The translations under genes and the position numbers were made by a program. From Nymphaea colorata (taxonomy: Eukaryota > Streptophyta > Magnoliopsida > Nymphaeales > Nymphaeaceae), in NCBI RefSeq assembly GCF_008831285.2, contig NC_045139.1, positions 8,154,204-8,218,203 of the forward strand: a stretch of 64,000 nt of DNA, given 5' to 3'. A model generated the notes under the pieces. That model had not been told where the DNA came from, ran no database searches, and saw only the letters and a program-made list of their open reading frames with translations. The number at the start of each line of letters is the position of its first letter. Positions within the stretch are counted from its first letter, which is position 1. Of the stretch, positions 1-13,899 are shown piece by piece.

Positions 1-604
1 TTGTTGGTATCTGGACTGCAATATCGTAAAAATGGTACAGTAGTGAGCAAGTTTTAGTTCAATTTGAACTGCCTCTTGATAGTACCACGTATGGATCAAA
101 GGTATCTTGATAGTATTATGTCTAATAGCGTGAATGCCTTGTATCCAACATACCTTGTGCATCAATTGTATCATTGTTGTTAGGGAAGATAAATTGTAGT
201 TCTATTTACATTTGCTGATGGTTGGATGATTGAAGCTTATCCTTTTGTTATGCAGTAATGTTGCGGATGACTTAAGTTGCTACAAGCATATGACATAACT
301 TATTTTGTGAAAATATTAAATTATGATTTTTGTTTGGTATATCATCTACTGCAACTTATGGATTGCTTGGGTTTTTAGTGTCATAATTTTCTGCTAAAAA
401 GATATGCTATATGACGTCTAAATTATTTTTGATCCTAAGATTGTTTCATAGCACTCCCACTTATATACGGAAGTGGTTGGTTTCTATTTTATCTTATCAT
501 TGTTTTCTTAGCTGCTAACATCTAGACAAAATGACCTTGATGTTTGTGTTATCTAAGATGTCAATATTCCCAAGAACTTACATTTAACTTATAAATACTT
601 GCAG
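1..604. other. Upstream intronic sequence, no gene resolved
   Basis: This AT-rich, T-rich stretch precedes the first recognisable exon of the Pro/Ser-rich gene and ends in an acceptor AG at 603-604. I see no open frame that continues the downstream protein, so it is most likely an intron of that gene, whose 5' exons lie before the window. Confidence 0.5.
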
Positions 605-3600
605 CCGTGGAGCAATTCTAGTTGGCCACAAAACCAATATCCAGGTACATTTGCTTCACTCTTTCTAAGATTGGTTGTTATTATGAATTACTTGGGGTGC
701 GTTACTGAGATTGGTTATTATGGTGAATGGTTAGGGATGCTTTCAAAGCATGTTGGTAAGAATCTTTCTTGAAGTCAGTATGGTTGTATGCATCTTAATC
801 CTGTAATACATAAATCTTCATATAATTGCAAAACAAGGAAATATGGATCAAGTACATGACTTTTGAAACTGTTGCTTTGCTTAGTCTGATTCACATGAAT
901 TAGTTTGATGTTGGGAGTAGGTACTTCTTCTATACTCTAAACTATAACTGAAAATATTGGTTGGGCCATCCATCTTTTCCACTGGCAGGTGCATTTATAT
1001 TGACCTCTTATTCTTTATAATTTGTCAAAAGCTCTATTTATTCATTGATGTGCAACAACTTTTTCAAATTTTAACATGACAAATCTCTTGGTTGTTTTCT
1101 CACATATCATTCTTGTGTTGTCTTTTGCAAGGAAGCCTGCCAGAATCAAGAACTTTTGATTTCTTTTTCTTTTGAAAAAATGTTGAGAAATCTGGATGAG
1201 AATGGGATGAATGAGACAGTGAAATGTGAAAAAATTCTTGAAAATATAGAGAAAAAGGGAATTTTAGTAATTTGTCTTAAAAGTATAATAAGCCATGATG
1301 TTGCTTGTTCAAGAATTTATCTCAATATGGTCACTAAAAGTAGAGGAGGTAGGATGGGTAGTTGGTCAGATCTAGGATGGATCGTACATGAACAATAGTT
1401 GGAGTCTGTGGCTCTCCTAGGCTTACCTTATCTGGGACCCTTAGGGAAAAGGGGGTTCTTAGGAAAAATTGGGAATTCCCCCCCTTTTTTAACAATTCGA
1501 CAGTGTAAGATGTAGTATAATAAATATTAATATCATACATATATATCTTCCTGTTTTTTCCCACTCTTTGTCATATATATAAATAATATAATTTCCTCAA
1601 GTGGGTATCTTGCACTACCCGTGATGAATTATTTTATTAAAATAAGATTCATGGGTTCCATAAGCGAGCCCGTCCTTTTTCAAGTTGGTCAATGGCTCTG
1701 CCACATAGTTCTTCTGAATTGCAAATAGTACTCAAAATTCTCTGCTTTTGATTATTTAAAAAGTCACTTGATGAAAGTAGGTTATCTCCCCATCAATTCC
1801 ATAACTTCCACGATCTCTTCCCAAACTCAACATGAATCATTCAATTCATTTGGCTCTCACACTCAATTAAATTATTTATACTTATGGGCCAGTCCCATAT
1901 CTCTTTCTTAATGAGCCTACCCTCTCTTATTTGTTTGCATTCCAGGATATATAAACTGACACAAGAAAAGCGAGGATCTCTGGAGGGATCTTCTGACCAG
2001 ACCAAAAAACCTTGCTACTGCTACATCCGTGACTTTTGACTTTAAGTGTCCTATTGAATGCATGACAATCATGTAATGTAACTTAGAGTAACAGAACATT
2101 ATTTTGTTGATGAAGTCATATTTTTAGGTGCAATATTCAAGCACATTAGAAACGTTCAAAAACATAAAATAAAATAATGCAGTGTGAGCCAGGCAATTCA
2201 TTAAAATCAGAAGGGAGATGCCACTGCTGCCTCAGACACATGAAGTTTTCACAACTAATTTTATGACTCATAGAAAGATAATTTTGTACATGCACATGTG
2301 CACATAGTTGCATGTGTGATCAATGCCACAACGAGTCTTAATGTTTTGTTTAGGTGCTTGTGCTTGTTGGGCAACTTAGTCCAACTGAGACCCTCTTGTG
2401 TGCTTTGTGAAACAGAGAGTGCTTTTAATTTGATTTTTGCTGGTTGACTCACTTTCAGTCGTAACATAGTTAGGTGTCTGTTTTACATGCTTCTGTATCT
2501 GTTCAAAATTTAATCTATCTGTTACAGATCACAACATTTCTCACTACAATGAGCAAGATTGGGCTGCTAGGGCTAGGGCATGGGCTGCCGCTAAAGCTGC
2601 CATGGAAACCCAACAAACCTTTAGTTCTGTTGGAAGAAAGGAGGAGCAAAGCCCTGGTTATCATGAATACCAACATACTGTTGGGCCTCATGGTTCTGAT
2701 ACTCAACAGTCTCCTGTACCTGCTCTAAGCCACCAATCTTTTCCAGCTTCTTTGACAGATCACAGCAGATCTTCTAGCCAATACCAACTGGCCACATCAT
2801 TTGGTCCTGAACCATTAACTTATCCTCATGATGGTCATCCTTCTTACACTGCAAAAGATGGAACTTTTGCTGCAGATGCAAAATTGCTATCTGCAGCTCC
2901 TGAAGGAAGTATTCTTTCAAGCTCATCAGTTTATCAACAGGAATTACCTTCTAGTTATTCTTCTGTTCCAGGTAATATTTCACTTAAATTTTGATAGTCA
3001 TTTAACTAGCAATGTTCTGATCACTGATGAAGAGGAAGTATCTTTTTTGTTATTCACATTGTTTATTTGAGACATTTTATGCACTTTTGATGGCTTCAGT
3101 ATGCTATGTCTTAGATTCTGGAATCCTTTTACACTGTATTTTAGTTAGTTTCAGGTAGTCATTGTCTGTTAATGGCCTTAATCTGCTGGTCAGTAAGCAG
3201 TTTTTATGCTAAACTGTTAGTCCTTCTGATTTCTCCATGTAAAATTTCTTCGTAGTCTTCATTTGCAGGTTTCTCTTCCTAAATTCATGTTTTACATATT
3301 AAACCGTTGTGGACTTTGAAGGATATCTGTTATGTTCCTCGCATCAAGATGGGATTATGGTTATGATGTTAACATTAATACCAGATGCTTTGGTTATTAG
3401 CTTATCATTTTGTCCTTTTTAATCAGTATTTTTTAGATTCATTTTCGTTGTCCTTAGTCCTTAGAAATTAGTCTGCTATTTTCTATTTTATATTCCTGTA
3501 AATGATGCTTTTCATGTTTAGTGATGTCCTCTACTGCTTCTCTTATTATATTATATATTGCTGGACTTGTCTTCTTTGTAGGATTCTGGAAATTTGATGG

Positions 3601-6600
3601 GTTTGTTGTTCCATTGTCCACACTTTTTTTCAGGTTTTGCGTTTCTTTTTGATATTTGCAGATCCAAAGAAATATTTTGATTTGGGAGTTTTTTGATAGT
3701 TGAATTTGAAGCTAATATTCAGATTCATCTCATATTAACGTCTACTTTTTTATTTGTTTTTGTGTCTAAATATGCCATGTCACGAGCACTGTATAAACAT
3801 TTCCGTGTAATGAAAAAGCTAGTTTAAATGGTGTCATATATCTCGAGGAAACTTGTTTCCCTAATCTGCATGTATGCGCAAGCTGGCACTGGAATGGAGA
3901 GCTCTCTGTCACAAGCAAACAAGGAGCTTCCGTCCAATTTCAATCTTGCTACAGTTCTTGACCACTACCATGTTTTGCATGCGGAGTGCCAATGATGATT
4001 TATTTGCTTCAACTGTTCCTATGTTTCTAAAGAATGATTGCTACATTCATGAGGATGCAGAGTATTCAGCCATACAAATTTTGCACTCTTTCATGGACAT
4101 GGTGGATCAGTCATGCAAATGTCTGTTTGTGGAGGTTGTGTAACATATTTTGATGCTTCTTTGATGGTTAAATCATCGTTCAACAATCAAATTGATGAGG
4201 ACTCTGTGGCTGTGGGGACTCTTGTCTGTCTAAGTATAGCAATGTAAATGAAAAATAAAAACAATTCTTCTTAATTGATAAGAGACATCCAGTGATGAAG
4301 GGGCATGGCAACGAGCAAGCAAAAAGTAGATGCTAAATGTTTCTGGAATGTTTGAAGGGTTCATGAGTTTATGAAAGAGTAATTCAGGCTGTTGATTCTG
4401 GATTTCTGTTGAGAACAATTAGTGATTCTAAGGAAAAACAAAGAAGCTTGTGCTATCAAGTTCACTCTGTGTTGTGTTATATCAGCAGTCAACTGACCTG
4501 AAAAAAAAATGGGAAAGTTGGGAGAGTTGAGACAGTTCAAGTTTTCTTCTTCTGGTAATTTTATTATGTAATACAAATAAACAGTGTGTATTTTTATGTT
4601 TGTTCATGAGTTTAAAACTTCAAATTATAACTTGAAATTATTGACCACAAGCAACATTGCCAAATGAGTCTGGTGCGTTATGGACCGAGTGATAATTGTA
4701 AACTCAAGAGAAGCCGTCTTAAATCAGAGGCAGCTCTATGGGCTACCACAAGTGAAGCTGCTGTTCCAAATTTTTTATGTTCAGATGCACAATTGCATCA
4801 GGAATTCGAGGAAAATTGTCCCATGAATTGATTTGCTGATGATTTGATCATCTTTTGATGGATTATCTGGTAGAACTATCTACATTGGCTTGGGTTACTA
4901 ACACTCAGAGTGAAGGAAGAACCAAAACTCTTTTGACATGTCCTGAATGCTATTTGAAATTGTTTGCAGGTATGCTGGTATAGAAAATGATCTCCTTGGT
5001 TTATAATCAAGCTGTGTCCAGATGGTTATCTATTTTGAGACACCAGTTTGCACAGTCTCCTTTTTCTTTCCAGACCTTTTCTCATGAATGCCATGATGTA
5101 TTCCTTCGTTGATGTTGGTATTATGTTGAAGAAGGTTTCTTTAAAGAATGGTGTTAATGGGATTATGCTTGGGTGTTCCCAGTGGTACACACACTTTTTT
5201 TTTTTAACTTTGCCCTCCAGTAGCAGGTAACAATGAAGCTGGGCATGGAAGTGGGTCACATCAGTCATCATCTCTACCTCCTGTATCTTCTGGTGGTGAA
5301 CTTTATTCACAACCAGTGCCACCTGTAGCTGCTGTGCTGTCTTCGATACAATCTCCTAGCTATATATATGGGAATGAGTCAGCCATGCCTGTGAAGGATG
5401 TCAGTGATCAGCCTTTGGATTATGAACATCCATCTGCATTTCACAAGCATGAGCACCAGCACCAGCACCAAATTAGTTATGGGCATAGTGCTCCATCAGG
5501 CTTGGTAGGAGGCTCCGACCAGATTTCACCTGCAGCTTCAATTCACTCATGGACATCTCCAGTTGCTGCAGGGGTTGCTTTTCCAACAGTTCCCCCTGTA
5601 CCTCCTGGTCCACAGGTCTTGACTCTCTCTCTCTCCCCACACATACACACACACACACACGCAAACCAAACAATAACATTATGAAACATGAACATGTTCA
5701 TAGACATGAGATAGGATTCTTTTTCCATATTGACAGCTGGAGAATTCTTTTGTGCCTCATGCACTTCCTGTGCATCCTGTCCCCGTGCTTGGGGGGGTTT
5801 CTGGACCTAATTTTCGCCCTACAATCCCCCCTATGAATTCACCTTTTGGTGTAAGTCCTGGAACTCCTTTGCAAATGGCAGCTGCCTTTCCCGCTGAGGT
5901 GAATGGGACGTTTAGTATCTCAGAGCGTCCAAAGAAGGTAATGTACTGATTTTCCTTTTGCAGATACAAATATTATCCCTTTGCCATTTTTCCTCTTATT
6001 TTCAGTAACATGCAGGCTTCAGTGCCCAGTTGGCTTCGTGAAGAAATAATGAAGAAAAAGGCTGCTGTTATATCCAGTTCTGTTCAGGACCAATCCTTTG
6101 ATCTTCCTGCTCATTCCAGTGATGCTGATGGTGCTGAAAAAGTGTTCAGAAAAGTTGATCAAGAAGACAGCAAAAGCATTGATTCTGCAAAGTCGACTGA
6201 AGATGACAATGATGAGGTGTCTCTCTCTCTCTTTCTATACAAATATATATAGGAAACAACAACAGGAAAAAAATTGCAGAAGCTGCAACTCATCTTAAAA
6301 GGAAGAGTGATTTCTATTGATATGCTCTGATTCTCAGATCCAATTTGCTGACTCAATATTCTGATGAATGTCTGGTGGTGCATATGCACAGGATGATGTG
6401 GAAGCAGAACGGTCAGCTGTACTCAACCAGGAGATAAAACGTATTCTAACTGAAGTACTTTTGAAGGTTGCAAATACTTGGTTCTGCTCCCTTTTTCTGT
6501 TATTTCATTTCATTGCTGACATGTAGCATTTTTTGATTGAGTAGGTTACTGATGAACTTTTTGACGAAATTGCAACTAAAGTTATGGAAGAAGATGATCT

Positions 6601-8089
6601 GGTGGTTGAGGGTGAGTAGTGAGTGTAGTCTAATTTCTCTTGTTTTACGATCTGCCAGTCAAAAAGTATGTTGTGTTTTCTGAGTCAGCTTATCACATGC
6701 ACTCTTATTGTATAGTGCCAGTAAGCAACAAACTGCCTTCATCAACTCCACCAACTCCTGCATCTTCTACGCCAAAATCATCTGCTAGAGTTCTAGCGCC
6801 AGTAAAGCATAACAACTCTAATGAAGCAGAAGCTGATAAAAAATCTTCTTCCGGCTCACCTGGTGGAAATGTTCTTGGTCTTGCAAACTATGCATCAGAT
6901 GATGATGAAGTTGATAGCTCAGGTCCGAGCAATATGCAAAATAATGGTGTTGCTAATGGAGAAGGTTTTGTTAAGGCAGAATCAGAAGATTCGCTTGATA
7001 AATGTGGAGTATCCAATGGACGATTATCTACTTCAGATACTCAATGTAATGCTGCTATTGCAAAAACGGTTTCTCGAGGTACATCAGGTGATAAAAGTGT
7101 GGATGACACACCCAGAGTTTCTTCAGGCTTTTCTTCCAGCACATTGAAGTCTGAAAATGAAAATGTTCCTACTTTTGTGGATCATTCTGGAACAAGAGGA
7201 GGGCAATTTGATGCTGCAAACAAAGGTAAAACAGATGAGGTTGCAGTAAGTTCATCACTGCATAAGGCAAAATCTGATGGACAGTCTTGCACAAGTCCAG
7301 TTGTTCGAGAAAAATCTTCTACAGATGAACTGGCTGACAAGATTGGCAGAAAAAAACTGAGCGGCGGTGAACATGACTCCAGGAAGGGATCTAATGTTAG
7401 CAGACATGATCGGAGAGAGCTAGAAACTGACAAAAGTAAGAGAGGCCAGCATGAATCCAGTTCTAGCAATGTTGGAAAGGCACAGGAGAACCGAAATATC
7501 CACAAAGAAAAACCTGAAGAAAGAAATAAAGTGGATAAGCTGAAGGATACAGGAGCTAAACTAGTAGGAAAATCATTAGATTCTGATGGAGGCAAAAGCT
7601 TTAAACATATCAATTCCAAAGACGATGATAAATTGGTAAATAAATCCAGAGGGGCCAATGTTAAAGTTGATAGCACTAGGAAAAGAGAACGACCAACGGA
7701 AGAAAAGGAAGATAGGTCAAGGCACAGGGAGAAAAAAGATTCACACAAGAAGCATCATTCATCCTCAAATCCTAGTCGAGCTAGAGGCAGCAGGGTAGAC
7801 TCATCAAGCAGTGATAGAAGCGGTGCAAGTTACGATTCGTCGGATGACGCAAGGCAAGGATGAACTTAGTTACACGACCTCTTTTCAGCTCATCTAATGC
7901 TTCATGATTTTTTTAAACCTTTGCAACTTCGTGCAGGAGAACAAGAACAAGAAAACGCAGCTCATCACCTGCTCGTAGCAGGTCTAGAAAAAGGTACTTA
8001 TTTCTTGCTTGCCATGATTTCTGTTTTTGTGCTTTATCACTTTTTCTTGCATTGTTAAAATTGTCTTGTTCGTGAGCCTGTATGTGTGC

Positions 8090-8143
<54 letters not shown>

Positions 8144-10218
8144 AGTATGAAAGTATGCAGCCTTGTTCGTTCATCTACTTCATTAAGTGTCATGGGTATA
8201 TATTAGCAGGGTTCTGGAGGTCCACTCAGTTTTATCTACAATGTCCAACATGGACACATGTTATCTACTTTTACACATTGAATCTTGTTGGACAGGCTGG
8301 AGATATTATGTATGATGAGTCCATGGTAACATATGACACTTGAAAGCTCAAGTGTGATACTTTATCGAGTATTCTCAAATGCGATACTTTATCGAGTATC
8401 ACAGCACCATGGACAATGTCAATCGAGCACTGAAAATTCCAAAGTCTTGGTTTCTTAAAATGGAACTAGTTTCCTTTAAAAGTCCATGGATGCTGTTGAT
8501 TACCTTAAATTCAGGATTTTTGTCTTTTTTTTCTCTCGTGTGATAGGAGTGAAAAATGTGTTTGAGTTTGGTTTTATAGTTTTCTTTTTAACTGTATTGG
8601 GTTTATCCTATATCTGGGTTTCCATTTTTTAGCTTTTGTATATATGAGCGAAACATCTTTTTAGACAGGTAATAAACATTGGGATTGCAGAGGATTGCCG
8701 AATCAATTTAGATTTCATTTGATTAACACAAATTGAAGTACGTAGAGGGGATTATAGACATCCCCAACTTCTGATGCAAATGAATTAGAGCACAATGTGG
8801 TGGGTGTCCGTGAAATTTTCCATAGATTCTGTAGTTATCAGTTCAGCCTTTAAGGTAAACTTTGATAGACTATATCATTAGAAGAATCAGGATGCTTTTG
8901 TGTAGATGGGTTAGAAGCATGTTTCCTTTATGTTTTCTGAGTCCAACTGTAATTTATGATTTTTTTGATTTTTTTTTCCCATGTGTGATTGGTAAACTTG
9001 GACTATTTTGGTTTTCAGTGTTAGGTAGGTGTCAGTAAATATTGGAAACAGTTGTTAGTTGTTGTGCCAAGTTTATGCAAATGCTGTAATTAGAGGAATA
9101 AGATCTCCATCGAATTAATGTTTTTGAGTGTTGATTCAGGATTCAGTTTTCTGTTTGAAGGCATTTGATTCTTAGATTTAAGATTTGAAGGATAACTAGG
9201 CTTCATTCTGCTTAAAGTTTGATTTTTCCGTTTCTGAGCAACTGCTGAAATGCTTGACCAATGCCTGGCTCATGTCATCTCAGAATGTCTATATTTGACT
9301 CTTATCCCTAATTCAAGTTTCCATGTTACCACAAGGCAAAGCCCATGGATCGCCTGGAGTCAAGGGGCATTCCATGGACTTTTTGCAGAAGACTGCAATT
9401 GTAGTATGTGGGACGACCACCTTGGCCAGTTCTTTAGTCCTTGTGATGATATAGTGGCTTCTAAACTACAACTTCGTGTGCTCCTATATAGTGGATCACA
9501 TTCACAGAAAAGATGAAAACTCGCTTTTTTTTTTCCTTTTGGTTTTGCTTATATGGTGATAGATTGAATGGCTGCCTATGGTGAGGGTAGAATTTTCATA
9601 CTTTTGTATCCGTCAGTCATCAGTTTACTAGTTTCTTTGGGTCCAACTTGGAATTTCTTGATACTGTTTACTGGCATGCATCAATAATTTTCAATGAACT
9701 TTGAACATGCAGGCCTTTTACTATTAAACTTTGCTTTCTCAGATTGTTTTCTGCTGCCTCATATAGTTAGTTATATGCAAAGTATTTTACTTTCATCCAA
9801 TTTGTCTTACGTCCTTATCAACTCAACCCGTTAATTATCTCCAGCATGTCACATATAGGCAGGAATTCAACATAGTTGAGGCTTGGGGTGCCTCTCTGCA
9901 ATATTCTAAAACTGTATAGGATTAAATACTTTAAACTTACTTGATCAGTGATGATTTTTCATTCTAGACAAGTTTCGCGGTCTCCAAATTCCAGGCATTC
10001 CCAACGCAAGCATTCTCCCTATTCTTCTCATGATACTAGGTAAGCAGCTACTTTCTTCATGCTCAAGCTTTCAGGTGCTTATCAATAACATTGGAGGTGA
10101 ACCACAGCACAGCGGCTTCAGTTTAATTCACTATCCTGAGCCTTATTACTAGCAGTGCTTTGCTTTATGCAGGAACAGGAATTCAAGATCAGTATCACCT
10201 GTTCGTCGGCATAGGTGA
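605..10218 (+). CDS. Pro/Ser-rich nuclear protein with RS-like C-terminus (5' partial)
   Basis: Eleven exons keep one frame: 605-644, 2528-2971, 5221-5615 (or from 5227), 5737-5937, 6016-6216, 6392-6466, 6545-6611, 6716-7853, 7937-7993, 9968-10039 and 10173-10218 (TGA). They give 911 visible residues; the N-terminus is outside the window. In order the protein shows a Trp/Asn-rich start ([13 protein letters not shown]), a [18 protein letters not shown] segment, a long Pro/Ser/His-rich low-complexity stretch, a basic helix ([15 protein letters not shown]), an acidic to amphipathic helical block ([20 protein letters not shown]), a [11 protein letters not shown] motif, a Ser/Lys/Asp-rich charged region, and a C-terminus of RS and SP dipeptides ending [13 protein letters not shown]-like tails are typical of splicing-associated nuclear proteins, so a role in RNA processing is an inference. 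I recognise no catalytic domain. The intron after exon 8 (7854-7936) has a GC donor; the in-frame TGA just beyond it supports that splice. Confidence 0.87.
8092..8141. repeat. (TA)n microsatellite
   Basis: About 25 uninterrupted TA units lie in the intron 7994-9967 of the Pro/Ser-rich gene. No other feature is visible in that intron except a short imperfect tandem repeat at about 8350-8402 with a self-complementary core (GATACTTTATCGAGTATC). Confidence 0.95.
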
Positions 10219-11558
10219 TGTGAACTCCAGGGGGCTTTGGCTGTTGCAGGCGTTGCTAAAAGGTGTTTGTGCAAGATGCAGTGTTGGGCATGCAGTGTTG
10301 AACGGCATTAAAAGATTCATGATGGATACTCTCCAAGTGTTCTAATGTGGCAACTCCAACCAATACTGAAAGGGGAGAAACAAATATGGAATTTCACCTA
10401 CGCAAATGTATTTTTGATATGCATTGTAAACCCTAATTACTGTATCATGCTCTTAGTAATTAAATGCCTTTTGCTTCACCTAAGTCATCATTTTTGACAA
10501 TTTGTAACTGCAAATGTAAAAATGGTTGTGCAACTAGCTGTTTGTGGAAGTTTGCGATGTTGATTCTGTGCATATGGGCTCATGGTGATCCAACTCTTCC
10601 GACAGATCATTTCCCTCTGCTGTTTGATAATCCCCAAATTGCACATAGTACTCATCCGGCCTCCCAATGATTGTTTTTGGTCTGGCATATTGTTGAAAGC
10701 TTAAGTTGCGGTAGAATTAATTGTCAACGGAGCCTTTGCGTGAATCGCTTGGGAAATTCAACAAGCACTTTATACGTACAAGTACAGTCCGCAGATTTAT
10801 ACACAACCGTTACAGTTGATCCATTTACTTGAGAAGTGCAATTCAAATGGACAAGTTTCAAAATGAAAAAAAAAAAATCCAGCGTAAAAAAAACATGATA
10901 AACCTAAATCTTGTTTCTATTTTTCGGTGCAAATCGGCTGGGAGGATCTCTCCCTCAATTTATTCCAAAAAATAAACGAATGAACAAAAACAAAAAACAA
11001 TCAGGACACTTGATTGGGAGTCTACCATTCAACAGCAGAATGTAATTCAATTCTGGGATGCAAGAATTTCGCTGCCCCATCAGAAGCAGGATTACAATGC
11101 ACTAGAACAAAAAAATTTCCCTAAAGAACATGATCCCTCAATCCATAAGCTGATCAATTTCTCGTTCAGTTCTGCTCATACGATTTAAATGGCTGTCCAA
11201 ATTTATTTTTTCTTCCCGCTTTCTTCCTTTATTATTATTGATCATCATCTTGTTCTCTTGTCTATGCATTTTTATGCAGATTGGACTGTAGGCTTTCCAT
11301 CTTTCTTCAGTTCAAAAATCACCTACTTCTCTAGAAGTGGGGGGATGAAGGGGTCTATTTCTATAGCAATGAATTAAAATGATTCACCGAAACATATTCT
11401 TCATGGGAGGCTTTCTCAAAGTGAGAACAGCAGGTTTATTAAGATGATACATATTATTAATGGAAGTGCTTCTCAAAATAAGTGGCAGATTTAATAATGT
11501 GTAGTGGTTCCACAATATTTTGAACCATCAACATGGGAAAAAAGGTGTCCATCAAAGG
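10219..11558. other. 3' flank and intergenic DNA
   Basis: This follows the stop codon of the Pro/Ser-rich gene. The first few hundred bases are probably its 3' UTR. The rest is AT-rich and I see no further gene. Confidence 0.5.
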
Positions 11559-11879
11559 TAGGGCTGTATCACTAGTCGAGCTAACTCGAACTCTCTCAGT
11601 CAAACAAGTCGAGCTTGAGCTTATAAACATGAACTTCACTCAAGTTGACTCAATTAAACTCTTCTTTTTGTAATTTCAAAACTTAAAACCAAGGAAAGCG
11701 ATAAACTCAAATAGGGAGTTGGTAAATAAGCTTAAGTGAGCCAAACTCAAGCCAAGACCTGGCCTATTGAGTTGAGCTTGAACTCAAGTCGAGGGCTCCA
11801 GCTCGAACCGAGCAATATATGAGTCAAGTTGAGTCGAGTTGATGAAGCTCAAGCTCCACTTGGCTTGTGTGCAGCTCTA
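11559..11879. mobile_element. hAT-like MITE
   Basis: The ends are TAGGGCTG on the left and CAGCTCTA on the right, a one-mismatch terminal inverted repeat typical of hAT-type MITEs. Eight-base flanks at 11551-11558 (ATCAAAGG) and 11880-11887 (ATTAAAAG) agree at 6 of 8 positions and look like a decayed target-site duplication. The interior is full of short GAGCTCGA and CTCGA motifs in both orientations. There is no transposase reading frame. Confidence 0.65.
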
Positions 11880-12085
11880 ATTAAAAGTCTTATCTTCTGG
11901 ATTTTTGAAGTGATCCATCAAGGTTGAGTAGTTTATTCAGGTAGGCTTAAATTTCAGCTTTATGGTCAAGAAGGAGCACTTCATCTGAATTAATGATATG
12001 TTAAACATCCATAATGGCCTACAAGTGGCTACTCCTTTTGATTCCCAAACCCATTGAAATTCCACTTTTTTAGTTCACAATTTAT

Positions 12086-12265
12086 GGGTGGCACTTCAAA
12101 ATCAGGTTTTGGATGGACCGGGTTTTTAAAGTGTTTGGGTGCCAAGAAAACTGGATTTTGAAGAAAACCCAGTTTTGACAAGACCTGACCTGGTTTTTGT
12201 AAAAGGGAGTGAAAAACCTAGTTCCCTTCAGGTTATTCAAACACCAGGTTTTGGATGTGCCACCC
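12086..12265. mobile_element. Small inverted-repeat element (MITE-like)
   Basis: The sequence starts GGGTGGCAC and ends GTGCCACCC. Internal CAGGTTTTGGATG copies sit near both ends in a partly palindromic layout. A 180-base non-coding element with such ends fits a MITE; the superfamily is not assigned. Confidence 0.5.
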
Positions 12266-12604
12266 AAACAAAAAACAAAGTTTCAAAGATTCATTATAAA
12301 ACTGGGTTAGAGGAGGGTGTCATCCAAACACCCTCTTAGCCTTTTGAGTTTCATGACTAGCATGAACATGGGAGCCAGTAAGACTTTCATTCCAAGCACT
12401 ACAAACCGTATATCTACAATCTGGATGAGAGATCCATATGTGGGAAAATCTGATTTGGATTTTGAATGAGATAAGGAGGAAAGAACAATCACAAGCTTGT
12501 TATGATGGACGAATAGAATTTTGAACTCACTTCAACTTGAGGTGGGAGTCTAGCTACATATCCAAATCCTGGCCAGGTCAAGGTTCTTCTGTGTAGGTCC
12601 TCTC

Positions 12605-12753
12605 GAGTTGTTTGGCAGCAGGAACACTTTGTGAGTGTTTCATGAAATAATTTAAAAAATTGGATTAGATTCATGAAACAATAAAACTATTGTTTTATGA
12701 ATCTGCTTAATCTTCCACGCAATCATAAAGTGTCTATGCTACCAAACAACCTC
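12605..12753. mobile_element. MITE with GAGTTGTTTGGCAGCA-type ends
   Basis: The left end GAGTTGTTTGGCAGCA is matched by the reverse complement of the right end (GAGGTTGTTTGGTAGCA), with a palindromic AT-rich middle. The same end motif recurs at 46228-46592. Confidence 0.55.
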
Positions 12754-13028
12754 TAAGGGTCTGACCCACGCCTATAATTTTAACTAGAGGCTCCCTCATG
12801 CTGTTCATAATGTGAGAGTCCAAGTGCATATTTCTTTTTTTTTTTTTAAGCAAAATGAATTTTTATTAAGGCTGGCGAGTGCTCAAGGAATTTTGAAAAA
12901 GAGAAGCTTCCTTGGTGGGATCCAAAAGGCTTTGATAGATGAGCACCAGGGCAAATAAGTTGGCTAATGAACAGATTTGAGCTCCGAACGAATTTGTGTT
13001 GATACCATACAATTTGCCTTGGGACAAC

Positions 13029-13330
13029 CATAGCTGTTAAATTTGTGATTTGGACTCAGATCGGCTGAAGAATGGTCAATAATGTTGACTCGGCTGGGTT
13101 AAATCATAAAATTTCAATAAATAAACAAAGAAGGTAAGTCTAACAGGATTTCAAGTTCAGCTTGTGATATTTCACAATTAAAAAATAACAAACTTCGATA
13201 TTTAACAATAAATGACAAAAAAGAACATGGAATTAGTTAAAGATCCTAGTTGACTCCTAACTCGTGACCTAATAAATAGACGATCTAAATTGTGACTCGC
13301 AAATCGGATTAGTGAGTTTGTCAACTATAG
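13029..13330. mobile_element. MITE-like element with CATAGYTG ends, copy 1
   Basis: The left end is CATAGCTG and the right end is CAACTATAG, which complements it with small mismatches. The interior carries several ACTCG and GACTC motifs. A related copy with clearer ends lies at 46307-46538. Confidence 0.4.
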
Positions 13331-13899
13331 TGAAAACTATTGCAAAAAAATCCAGCTTAATTTCCTTTTGCAGCATATAGCCTCGTAAGCTAGATTGATA
13401 ACTTTGGAAGTTGAAAACCTTTGTTTCTAAATCACTTTTTGCGATATGATCTTCGGGTCCAATAAAAGGTACAAGGATAAATATAAAATCATATCTTAAG
13501 CACAAATATACAATAATATCTTTAGTTGTCTATATCATTTTTGGTACCCTAAAAGACGTCATGTTAAGGTTCAGAGATGATACCAGTTATTATACATTGT
13601 AAAACTCCTGTCGTGTATTCATTTGGCTCTAAGTTTTTGCTATAAGAACTACTTCCAAATAAGTCGTTTCGTAAAATATAGCAACAGCCAATGAGTTTCA
13701 ATCTGAAATTTCCTAGAAACAATAAGTGGCAGATTCAGTCATGGCGAAAGACGACTACTATGCAGTTATCTAACCACAGGTCACCACCAAGCTGCGAGGC
13801 GCGAGCGGCGAGCCTGCGAAATGTTTGTGGGGCTGGGAATTTAAGACTCTCAGAAAGCCCGTTTCGAGTTTTCTCCTCCCGCCCAAGAAATCCCCAAGT

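Noticed and set aside
3874..4143. 89-codon + frame in intron 2972-5220
   Set aside because: No domain, no fitting splice signals, and the flanking exons already join with correct phase.
7182..7748. 188-codon minus-strand frame opposite the Ser-rich exon
   Set aside because: It is a Ser/Leu-rich mirror of the Ser/Lys/Asp-rich coding exon, with no independent support.
9250..9516. 88-codon + frame in the last long intron of the RS-tail gene
   Set aside because: The verified exons on both sides join in frame without it, and it has no splice sites that fit the phase.
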